Shown piece by piece: positions 10,200-19,113 of a stretch of DNA of 21,011 bases. Position 1 is the stretch's first letter. Every line of letters begins with the position of its first letter. Below the pieces are notes generated by a model, which ran no database searches, was not told where the DNA came from, and was given only the letters and a program-made list of their open reading frames with translations. Source of the stretch: Euplotes cf. woodruffi 2 WChen-2021 (taxonomy: Eukaryota > Ciliophora > Spirotrichea > Euplotida > Euplotidae); NCBI GenBank assembly GCA_021441665.1, contig JAGYYN010016361.1, forward strand, positions 1 to 21,011, written 5' to 3'. A program made the translations under genes and the position numbers.

Positions 10200-10697
10200 T
10201 TTATAATTTCAATTTAAAATAAATATAAATCAGCAGTTGCTATAAACTAAATTCCTATGTTTACATCTGATTCTTTAAAATAATATTTACGATTACACCT
10301 TGAGATTAAATAAATTAACGAGGATTTTATAAACAAACTAAATATTGCATATAAAGCGAAAATATAGAATTATTAGCTAGCGATAATATTTTAGTATTTT
10401 TAGAAGTACATTATATTAACTATTTTCAGCTGTTTGATAGTATAATCTTGATAAGGTGCAATAGTCTTATATATAGCAAAAGTTTGATTTACTTATACTA
10501 AATCAGCATTATTTAATTTGCAAAAACACTAAATATTTAAACATCATATTCTCAGACTGAAGTATTCCAAATGTTGATTGTATAATTTATTTTTTAATTT
10601 ATTCACCATTACCTGAATGCTATGTTGAGTATTGTTATTATTAATAAGCAGCTTTTATTTAAGAAAAGTTGAAACTTGATAGAAAAATACAAATCTC
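10200..10697. other. AT-rich spacer, no gene seen
   Basis: About 500 bp of very AT-rich DNA between the start of one gene and the stop of the next, both on the minus strand. I see no open frame with coding-like residues, no RNA gene and no clear repeat. A TTGAA core in AATTGAAATT (minus strand, 10205-10214) lies just upstream of the start at 10199. Confidence 0.6.
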
Positions 10698-11807
10698 TTA
10701 TATGTTATTATACTCAAGAACATTGATTCTTCCATCTGAAGTTCCAAATGCTATTAGGTTGTTCGACGTTGAAACATCCACTGAGTATATTGGCTTCTTG
10801 ATTCCAGTAACAGAAGCTATTGTCTCGTGAGAGGAAGTGTCAAATATTTTAAATTCATTACTTGCACTTCCGCAGGCAATAATCGCATCTGCTTTTGGTT
10901 TACTGAAAATAGCGCCGAGTACGAGTCCTCCTCTTCCGCCTTCTTCCGTGACCCACTTGATAGTGTTGACTCATTCAAGCTTCCTGAGATCGTATATTTC
11001 TAAAGGACTCTTGGTATCGTAGTTTCCGACGAGTAAGTTTGTATTGTAGACATCAAGTGTGTCTGCTGAGAGGAAGGGCCCGAGGATATGACTGACTGGA
11101 GTCTTCTGTCTGACATCATTAATGTTAATCATTCTATCCCAGCCTCCAGAATAAATCAATCTGTCATCGTAAGGATCAAATTTGACTCAGAAGATCCTGT
11201 TGAAATGCGACAGGCATTCTTCAGAGCTATCTTTAAATGTATGCACGATGTCCTTTGCTTCGTCATCGTAGTACCGAATAAAGGTGTCGAGGCCTCCAGT
11301 AATAAGCCTGGTTCCGTCGGAATTGTAGTCGATCGAATAAATTCCGTTGCCTTCTTCAATCTTGCTGTGAATCAGCTTTCCTGACGTTGTATGCCAGTAC
11401 TTAATGCTTCCGTCAGATCATCCATTGACGAGTATATTTTGAGTTTTTGAAAGCCCTTTTTGCGGCCTCCACTTCATCGAAGTCACGGGGTACTTCACTT
11501 CGAGGAAAGTTGACACAGGAACGTCGGATTTGTCTTCTGCACGATTGAGCACAAAGGACAGCTCTCCAGTGAACAGGTTATATATTTCAATACTTGAATC
11601 GCAGAGACCTGCGGCGAGGTATTTATTGCCTGGATCAAATTTAATCGAAGTGATTCCTAGTTTTGACTCCTCTACAGATATAATTGCGAATTGCTTACCA
11701 ATAGTAAACTTATGAGTAAGATTTCTGACGATCTCCTTCTTTTTCTTTGATTTTGACTTTGTTGATGATACACTTAGAGGCCTTGCCACCTCTTCGCTCA
11801 TATTCAT
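10698..11807 (-). CDS. WD40-repeat protein
   Basis: A single exon of 369 residues, MNMSEEVARP...LEYNNI-TAA, starting at ATG 11807; upstream the frame is AT-rich and non-coding in character. After a Ser/Lys-rich head, repeated blades end in WD-like tetrads: FDPGNKYLAAG..SSIEIYN, then DGSIKYWH, DTFIRYYD, SGGWDRMIN, LEIYD and FKIFD, with a final SDGRINVLEY. That is about six to seven blades, enough for one propeller. TGA is read as Cys three times (NGCSDGSIKYW, RIFCVKFDPYDD, LECVNTIKWV). WD40 propellers are protein-interaction scaffolds, and nothing here fixes the pathway. No introns and no recoding, unlike its neighbour. Confidence 0.9.
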
Positions 11808-12012
11808 TGAATTTGAACTACAGAAGGCTGAATATTTACAATTGCAAATCAAAATTATTTTATTAGTAAAAACTTCAAAAAAAATTATTTTAAATATAAA
11901 ATAACACTTCAAGATAAATTACGATTCTCACAGTAGTTCAAAAATTTATAATCTTTGATTTTATTAATGTAAAGTTGAATAAATTTATATAAAATATTGA
12001 ATACTCATAGTA

Positions 12013-14535
12013 ATGGGAAAGAAAGACAAAAAGGATGCAGACGGGTAATCTCCTTTTCCATTTATTTAAATTCTCCCCTCCAACAGCTGTATTTTTGGTT
12101 TTTTAATCAAAAATAATTATAATTTGATAAATTTTTACTTCTCAGGCATATCTAAAAATTCTTTTAGAAAATCCGAAAAAGGAGACGACGGGGATAAAAA
12201 GGAGAAAAAAGATAAGAAAGATAAAAAAGACAAAAAAGATAAAAAAGATAAAAAGGAAAAGAAAGATAAGAAAGAAGATAAGTCAGGTAGAATTCAGGCT
12301 CTTCTTATGCAATGTTTTTAACTCGATTTCCGAAAAAGCTCACAGCCGTAGCCTTACAGTCTGCTAACTGTTATCCTGCGCATACGTATATCCTGTCCCT
12401 AATTGGCGATCTTTTACACTCCGCCAGTCAGCTGCCAAACCCAGCACGTGTTTACAACTTTTGCTTTAGAAAAAGGCGACGAAGGCAAGGACAAGAAAGA
12501 CAAAAAAGACAAGAAGAGCAAGAAGGACAAAGACGATAAGGTTGAAGATAAAGCCGATGATAAGAAAGACGACAAAAAAGATAAGAAGAAAAAGGGCAAG
12601 GATGATAAAGAAGATAAAGGTAAGGTCTACTTACTCTCGCTGAAAACCAAACTACAAATTACTTATTACTATTAACTTCATCTTTAAAACTGCTTGGGAA
12701 TTGGATAAAATTATGATAACATATTACTACTATAAACCAGATTCATTATCACTAGAGCTATGTTTTGTATAGATGACGGTAAAAACGATAAGAAGAAAGT
12801 CGGATTTAAAGATGAAGTTGAGACTTCTTCTCAAAAAGAACGAGAGACTAGTAAGTTTTATCATCGTTTATATATCTAGCAAATTTAGCTCAAAAGAAAG
12901 CCAAAGCAGAATACCTTGATAAGCTATTTAGTGAGATCAACCTTCAGCTGCAGATTAAAAGTCTGTGCAGTGAAATAATTGAAAAGAAAAACTCGAATCT
13001 TCGTGATAAAATATTCCAAATCGACGGAGTATTTCCTGCACCAAAAGGAGAGCAGAATTTAAAAGGGCTGATAAGCAAGTGGAATGCTGACATTACTAAA
13101 ACTCAGCTGTTAAATAAATTAGTGAAGCCGACCGATACGGTCAAAGCAAGAAATGAGATCCAAACTAAGTTGAAGCAACTGCACCAGAACCCTGAGAACT
13201 TCCGGGTCTCAGATGGATTCAAGACCCTCGAAACGGCCTTAGGAGTCGGAAAGGTCACTGATATAATCAAAGATAAAAAGATCGAGCAAGAGCTAGTCAT
13301 CACTCGGCGAGAACGGACTCCAACCTACACTGAACGTAAGAAACTATTACAAGCCGAGTGGAGCGAGAGAATGAAAGACACTCAAAACCTCATCCAGTCG
13401 GTCTCCAACATCCGCAAAGAAATCCGGATCAAGAATAAAGTTCGCAAAGCTGAAGAGCAAAAGAAAGCTCAGCAGAAGCAGCAGTTGCTCGAACAAAAAC
13501 TCAAATCCGAAGAACAGCAGAAAGAAGACCTAAAAGCTAAGAAACTGCAAGAACTCGAAGAAAAGCGGAAAAAGGCTGAAGAAGACAAACAGAAGCAGCT
13601 GCTGCAGATGAAGGAGTACGCAAAGAAGTTCGATATTAACAAGCCGAGATATAAAGAAATGGAAGAGAAGTACAATGAAAAAATCGAGTTCTCCGCCCTC
13701 GATCGCAAGAAGAAAGTCCTTGCATCGCTTCGAGATCTCCATCAGCCTCTTAACATGGAGGCTATTGAAGAAGAACAGAAGAAATACGAAGAAATCGTAA
13801 AGCAAAATAATGAAAAGAAGCGTGAGGAACTAATGCAAAAACTACGCGAAAACGAATCAACCTACGACTACAAGCAATACACCTCGCGATATATGGAGAG
13901 AATCATCGAGAATGAGCTGCTGAGCAAAGAAAAGCAGATGGAAGACCAAGAAAGAAGACTTGAGTACCAGTCCAAAATGCGAGAGTACGACGAGACCATA
14001 AAGCAAAAGTACATGCCTATTCCTTCGAAAAGAAAGCAGGAAGAACTCGAGAAAATCAAAGCCCAGCTGACGATGAATCCGAAGGATAAAGTTCGAAGGT
14101 CAAGCCCTGTAACTCACTCAGACCAGGAAGAACTTCACGCGCTGGCATTGAAGAGAAAGAAGATATTCGAGTGGAAGAATTCAATGAAGCCTCCGACTCC
14201 TGCTCCGAAATAAAGAATTTGAAAAGGTCGATTTTCTTAAAGAGTTCCAGCAAGAATTAAAAGAAGAGTTCGAACGTACAGGCAAAAAGCCGCTTTCTTA
14301 CAACCGCAACTGGCAGAAAGACCTCACTCAGTCGAAACTCTCGAACAGTGAGAAGTTCGATTTTGTCAAGGAAAAGGCAGAACAACTTGAAAATGAAGCA
14401 AAAAGCAAAAAGAAGTTTTTAAAGGTGAAGGGAGGTAGTATTGAAGAACAAGAAGAAGTCAATGATTTGATCTTTGAGTCTATTAATGCCAAACTGTCAT
14501 TACTCCAAACCGCAGTCAAAAAAGATGACGAGTAA
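12013..14535 (+). CDS. Lys/Asp-rich then coiled-coil protein, four introns and a terminal +1 shift
   Basis: Exon 1 is 32 bp (MGKKDKKDADG). Introns: 12045-12167, 12287-12469, 12620-12772 and 12851-12879 (or to 12888, a second in-frame acceptor). The first two-fifths of the spliced N-terminus is almost pure Lys/Asp/Glu. From about 12889 an ordered-looking part follows (AEYLDKLFSEINLQLQIKSL, then GVFPAPKGEQN). Next is a long Glu/Lys/Gln coiled coil to 14100 and a tail PPTPAPK. There AAA-TAA (14208-14213) shifts +1 into KEFEKVDFLKEFQQELKEEF and about 100 further helical residues, ending KKDDE-TAA-TAA. The total closes at 677 residues. The family is not recognised; a cytoskeletal or axonemal coiled coil is plausible. 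Three introns of 123-183 bp are unusually long for this window. Confidence 0.85.
12196..12277 (+). repeat. Imperfect 9-bp coding repeat (Asp-Lys-Lys units)
   Basis: GAT/GAC AAR AAA units recur about eight times, coding DKK runs with two DKKE variants. A diverged copy continues in the next exon (12487-12617), so the intron at 12287 splits one repeat domain. Confidence 0.75.
14208..14213 (+). other. Programmed +1 frameshift site AAA-TAA
   Basis: PPTPAPK-stop continues as KEFEKVDFLKEF for another ~106 codons, ending in a double TAA. Without the shift the protein would lose its C-terminal helix region. Confidence 0.88.
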
Positions 14536-14783
14536 TAAACGAAGAGATGGCCGTATATAATTTACTATTGAATATTTATTCTATTTCAATATTGAAGATT
14601 GCCAAATATATTAAAATTTGGTAGGCTTATATCGAAGTAGTAATATAATATATCGAAAATTTTAAACAACAAAATTTAATAAAAATGATACATAATGATT
14701 AAAATTTTCAAAACATTTTGAGATTCAGAATCTATTTAAAACTGAAAAAATCAAAATAATTAGCTAAAATCTTAATAACTTTA

Positions 14784-15169
14784 TTAAGAAAACTTGATGA
14801 TTTTGATTGATTGCTTAACAATCTTGTGTCCATATTGAGTATCTTCGTACTGTTCACTGTCCATCTGGTAAATCGTCGGTTTGCCAAAATCAAGTCCTTC
14901 GAACATTTTAGATTTTAAATCTAATGCTAAAATTTGCCATTAAAAATACTCGAAATCAATAATACCAATTTTCAACAAATTAAGCATTAAATAAACAAAA
15001 TTTTGATCTTTGAATTTTATCAACGAAAAAATTACAAAGCTGAATTGCGAATTTAAACCAAATATGAAGTACTCATGGATTGATTATTTTTCTTTTCGTC
15101 TTTTGACTTTTTGTTTTTAACAGGCGAGCTGAAAAATCCATCTAAAATATTTTGTATTTCTTTGTCCAT
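14784..15169 (-). CDS. Small two-exon protein of unknown function
   Basis: Exon 1 (15169-15073) reads MDKEIQNILDGFFSSPVKNK, then a Lys-rich KSKDEKKNNQSM. Exon 2 (14926-14784) reads LDLKSKMFEGLDFGKPTIYQ, then MDSEQYEDTQYGHKIVKQS, ending KFS-TAA. A GTACTT donor at 15072 and a TTTTAG acceptor at 14927 give a 146-bp intron and 79 residues in frame. Both exons look coding, but the join is inference; the ATG at 14911 could also begin a 40-residue protein alone. No family is recognised. Confidence 0.55.
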
Positions 15170-15266
15170 TTTTAAAAATATTATATTCTCAGTCATTTAT
15201 GTTTATTAATAATTGTATTATTATACATCTGGCAGATAGATATTATTGAATCAATACAAAACAAGA

Positions 15267-16645
15267 CTATTCACTTTTAAGTAGACTTCCATCTTCCCAC
15301 TTTTCCTTTAGCTCTGCATCAAGTAAATTAGTGTTATCTAGTTGATTTCCAACAGACAGCCACCCGTTTCTTAGATTATTCTTCCTTGCAAAAAACTCGA
15401 TTTTTCTACCGTTTGGGACCATTTTCTCAATCATTGTGTAAAGCCTAAATTTTATTGCCTGCACTTACTCGTCTGGCTTTTGCGAAGTCCCTCTGACTTT
15501 AGCCACGATGACATCAGAGTCGGTCTAAAGATTAGTCGGAGTCTTACTGATTTGTAAACAGCGTTTTTTACTCCGACGAGACAGTGCTCTTTGCTGTGGT
15601 TTAGCCAATGCCCAGTTCTCCCAGTCCGGATGAGCTTATTGAGTCTAAAAAGTAAGTGTCGCGCTTACTGGTTGATTTTGACCCACACGATCTCATCGAC
15701 TTTTGTGTATCCCCAGTATTCGAGGCACTCTCTGCCGATCTCCATCGCGCGTCCGGTGACCCAGAGGAAAATGATGCCTTGGTCCTGCAGATGCTCGAAG
15801 CCGAGGTCCTTGACCTCGGTGTCTTCCATCGTTAGGTACGGCAACGACATATTGATATGCCACGGAGGGTCGACGAGCACGACATCGAATTTGCCCAAAG
15901 CTTCAAAATTCAGTCTATTTATAGATTAGGCAAAGTTACTTTTGCACGTCGCAGTTGATCCACTCCGCGTTAGAGATTGGCTTTGGAATCGCGAAGACTG
16001 CACCGATGAACGATGCAGACATCTCTGACTCGTAGTGCGTGTATTTTCACTTCTTTTTGTCCTTTCAGGTGTCAAGGTACGAACAGTCCCCGAGACTTGG
16101 ATTTGTATTCCTATCAAAAGTCGGAATGAAATGCAACTTTGTACATATTAGAGAGGAGAAGGACTCAGATGAGACTGAGAGCCTATTTTTGCTCAGCCAG
16201 AAGCCTGTTGATGTGAAGATTTCATTTTTCTCTTGTTGTATGAGTTCAGTAGAAAGGAATCATTAATGGAGTTTCTAGTGCAACTTGCTCGTATTCTAAC
16301 CCATTTTCATCTGTGTGTTTTGGAAGCAAGTTTTGCTGATTTTTCTTTAGATTTAAAAGAAATTGATTGTTTTCTAGTGATCTTTGATATAATTTATCCC
16401 TCCAATCGACAAGAAAATCATTGTATTCTTTCTCAGAGTTCGATATTTCTTTATCATTATTTACTTCAAAATTGTATTTATCAGTTTTAATAGCGATATC
16501 ATGATCTTCTTCATCAAGTTTTTGAACTAAATAAAAATTATATAAATGAAAGTGACTTACACTTGTGTTTATCTGCTTGCTTGGTAGCGACAATCTGAGT
16601 CAAGCTCAAAAGGTCATTTTCTGTATCTTCCTTACTTCTTTTCAT
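15267..16645 (-). CDS. METTL3: METTL3-like mRNA N6-adenosine methyltransferase (MT-A70 family)
   Basis: Transfers a methyl group from S-adenosylmethionine to adenosine N6 in RNA; normally it partners METTL14 in the nucleus. Start [13 protein letters not shown] at 16645. Introns: 16527-16560, 15915-15939, 15645-15668, 15525-15547 and 15445-15468. A +1 shift at AAA-TAG (16193-16198) separates the N-terminal 142 residues from the rest. After it come KLHF, then the CCCH-like element CSYLDTC...CKYTHYE, whose second and third Cys are TGA. Next is the catalytic core [10 protein letters not shown] (DPPW motif), [47 protein letters not shown], and the closing [12 protein letters not shown]. The total closes at 415 residues, shorter than human METTL3 (580) because of a reduced N-terminus. 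The order and motifs match METTL3 rather than METTL14, which lacks DPPW. All active-site motifs are present. Confidence 0.95.
16193..16198 (-). other. Programmed +1 frameshift site AAA-TAG in METTL3
   Basis: NRLLAEQK-stop continues RLSVSSES...TKLHF. KLHF is conserved in METTL3, so homology confirms the downstream frame. This is the only well-supported TAG site of the set. Confidence 0.9.
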
Positions 16646-16859
16646 TAAAATTATTAATATTTAGTTCAAAAAAGTGAATCTAAAAAACGACATATCACTA
16701 CTTAATAATGTAAATATTAAATAAAAAAATTTATATTAAACCCAGCTATTCTAAACTGATTCCTAAAAAAATAGCAATAATAACGATTTAATTTCTAAAA
16801 TTTCAAAAAAATTGCAAGATCATAATAAATTATGTTAAAGGTAAATTTTCACAAATAGC
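16646..16859. other. AT-rich spacer upstream of METTL3
   Basis: Very AT-rich, with A and T runs. No coding-like frame, RNA gene or repeat is seen; it probably holds the METTL3 5' leader and promoter. Confidence 0.5.
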
Positions 16860-17300
16860 AATGGTCTCTCCGTTCTAACCTTCATGCAGATGAACCCGCC
16901 CACAACCTCAACTCCATCTCCCGTCCCCACCCGTTCCCTCCACAGCCACATCTCAGTCCTCACCAGTTCTAAATAAACAGCTGCTTTCAAAGTACCTGCT
17001 GCTGGCTCCGACCCCATCAGCTTCCCTGCAAATCTGGCTTTCCCACCGTCCTAAGGCCCCGTGGCGGGTATCAACCGCCTGGCAGGCCTCAGCTGGCGGG
17101 TTCAGCTGCAGCGCTGGGCCGCTGAAGGCCGGGGCGAGGCAGCTGACGGCCGTGGTGCCGGGAGAGCTGGTGGAAGACCGGCGGTGGATCGACTGATGCC
17201 GGCTGAACGGTAAGCGCAAGAGTGACTGTTTAGGCGTGAGAGGCACACAGATGATGGCACAGCTGCTGCAGAGAGAAAGCGACCAGAGGAAGGGATATAG
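16860..17300. other. GC-rich island of foreign-looking composition
   Basis: The sequence changes abruptly from AT-rich spacer to clearly GC-rich and CpG-rich DNA (for example around 17040-17200), then grades back to host-like by about 17340. Both strands have long open frames simply because stops are rare in GC-rich DNA. The plus frame from about 16885 runs into the downstream gene, and the minus frames give Pro/Ser/Ala-rich products. I recognise no protein domain, terminal inverted repeat or target duplication. A 24-bp GTAAG...TTTAG segment at 17211-17234 has the size and ends of a host intron. It could be a foreign insert, an assembly chimera with contaminant DNA, or an unusual promoter/exon. 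Confidence 0.6.
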
Positions 17301-19001
17301 TGAAGCAAAGGAAATAAAACGAGGCTTGGATGACTGGAGGGACGTTGCAATGTTTATTGTCGATGTCGAGAAAATTTTAAAAGAAATGAAGTATGGGTTT
17401 AGCGAGATTAAAGAAGAGGAAGAGGGGTGTGAAAGTAGCTTAGTTCAGGAAAAATTGAAGATGGATGAGAAAGGTGAAGATCAAAGATATCCGTTAAAAT
17501 TACAGAAAAAATTTCGAAATTGTAGTAAATGGATCAGAAATGATAAAAATACAGATTTTAATCCGACTAAAGTATATAATAATGAAAATACGTCTGAGGA
17601 AGATGTATATAAGAATTCACCGAATAGTTTATCTAATAATGCTAAGCAAACAGTAAATTCAAGAAATGAGTATTCAACAAACTCAAATAAAAAGCAGCAA
17701 AAAATCTCACTGCTAACTAAATACGGTGGATCTTATAATATCATGCAATCTAGTTCAAGTGCATCAAAAATTCCTTCATCGAAGAATATATCTAACCCAC
17801 TATTACCTCAAGTTGTGAGAAATTCATGGCTAAAGGATAATATATCAAAAAGAAATTTAAATAGTATAAAATAAACGACTTCAGACAAAAGGAAACAACA
17901 CATACGAAGTCTATCAAGATTCTTGCAGCGTTGGTCAAGACGCCTCAATTACAAAGTTTTCATCAAAGGACAATTACACGAAAAACGGTATCTTCACCTA
18001 ATAAAATCTCTCAATTTTCTAATTAGACAAAATCAACAGCATGGTCATCGAAATAAATCTGCGTAAGCAAAATGAAAAATTAGAAAACCTGCGTAAGTCA
18101 TTAAACAATCCGCTGCAGGTAAAGCCAAAGTAAGCCCGAGTCTAATCCTTTTAAGACCATCCAAAAACGACCTGTACACAGTTACGAAAAGTAACAAGGG
18201 CAAAAGAGATATCTGAAAAACAGTGGAAAGCAACATAACTCTAGACCGCGACAAAAGCAAAGGTTCCGATACGTCAAATGACTTCTTCAATAAGCGCAAG
18301 TAAAGCAAAGAAAGAGAAAAACAGCAAGCTCAATGACATTTTGAAGAACATTCAAAGTAAATAAGCAGTTCATCCGCCAGTTGGAGGAGAGGTACTCGAA
18401 TGACAACAGCGAGTACAAATCAACAGCAGCCGTTGGCAACAAAGATTCCTTTGTTGTGAGCGCGAATTCCACGCTGCAGCATAAACCAATTGACTTCAGC
18501 AAGTACGGGGATAAAGAAGTGACTAAAGACAGTCAAAAGCAAAGAGACGGAGTTAAAATTTTCATCAGCAAATCTCCGATTTCAGCACACCCGCCACTGC
18601 CGAAAGGAATGAAGGCTATCCACAAAAATAGCAGGAATGTACTGGCTGCTAGATCAAAGAAGAAATACGACTTCAAGTGGGGAAGACTCGAAGAACGCAA
18701 GTATCTTAATACTTGGGAACAAGGAGGAGTCGCTTTAGAAGACGATATTAAAGAAGAGTTCTCTCATGATGAACTCAGCGACGAAAATAAAAAGATCCCT
18801 GCTGATGAAGGAAGCGCAGCAAAGCGATTACTTGAAAGTATGTCCAAAATCGAACAAAATGATATGAATAATTCGAAAGATCTCAGTAACAGTGATAATG
18901 AGTTTATTAAATATGGAATGGAAAACTTGATGGCGATAAATAAATCAAGCAATATATCTAGACTCGACTTAAGACCCTATTCTCCTCCTTTTATTTCCTA
19001 A
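17251..19001 (+). CDS. Disordered Ser/Lys-rich protein with several frameshifts
   Basis: The frame enters from the GC-rich island. ATG at 17251 (MMAQLLQRESDQRKG) or 17350 (MFIVDVEKILKEMKYG) could start it, and the second fits the host composition better. From there the steps are: Asn/Ser-rich text to AAA-TAA (17869-17874); +1 into KRLQTKGNNTYEVYQDSC; a 39-bp intron (17988-18026); three AAG-TAA junctions (18128, 18089-18094 by position class 18189, and 18298); AAA-TAA (18359-18364) into KQFIRQLEERYSNDNSEY; and a long last block including FKWGRLEERKYLNTWEQG, ending PPFIS-TAA. Each AAG-TAA can be a +1 shift or a short intron (37, 40 or 25 bp), and all choices restore the same frame. From 17251 with five shifts it closes at 568 residues. 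No family is recognised. Confidence 0.72.
17869..17874 (+). other. Programmed +1 frameshift site AAA-TAA
   Basis: RNLNSIK-stop continues KRLQTKGNNTYEV. The only GT-AG pair that spans it would give the wrong frame, so a shift is needed. Confidence 0.8.
18359..18364 (+). other. Programmed +1 frameshift site AAA-TAA
   Basis: LKNIQSK-stop continues KQFIRQLEERYS. A 24-bp GT-AG pair here (18357-18380) would break the frame, so the shift reading is preferred. Confidence 0.78.
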
Positions 19002-19113
19002 TTCTTAAGCTGACTTTATTATATCTTATAATAATTTATTTTTGCTGATTTCAATAATATTTGTGAAATAGATTGAAACAATATCTATTAAATTGACGAT
19101 TGTAAATGGAAAT
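19002..19113. other. Short AT-rich spacer between convergent genes
   Basis: About 110 bp between a TAA on the plus strand and a TAG on the minus strand. It contains no gene and presumably holds both 3' ends. Confidence 0.5.

Noticed and set aside
10698-11807. TGA read as Trp, as in some other ciliates
   Set aside because: WD40 positions alone allow Trp or Cys, but the METTL3 and MKS1 cysteines settle it as Cys.
12287-12469. snoRNA inside the long intron
   Set aside because: I looked for C/D boxes and H/ACA boxes and found no convincing pair in the right places.
16953-17350. Minus-strand Pro/Ser/Ala-rich open frames in the GC-rich island
   Set aside because: GC-rich DNA lacks stops by chance. 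No domain or start context supports a gene.
18357-18380. 24-bp GT-AG intron replacing the frameshift at 18359
   Set aside because: Its length is a multiple of three, so removing it leaves the wrong frame for the long downstream block.
1-19001. Broken genes (pseudogenes) or base-calling errors as the cause of frame breaks
   Set aside because: The breaks coincide almost always with AAA followed by a stop, always in the same direction. Conserved motifs are intact, and genes such as the WD40 protein, MKS1 and BPI-like protein have none.
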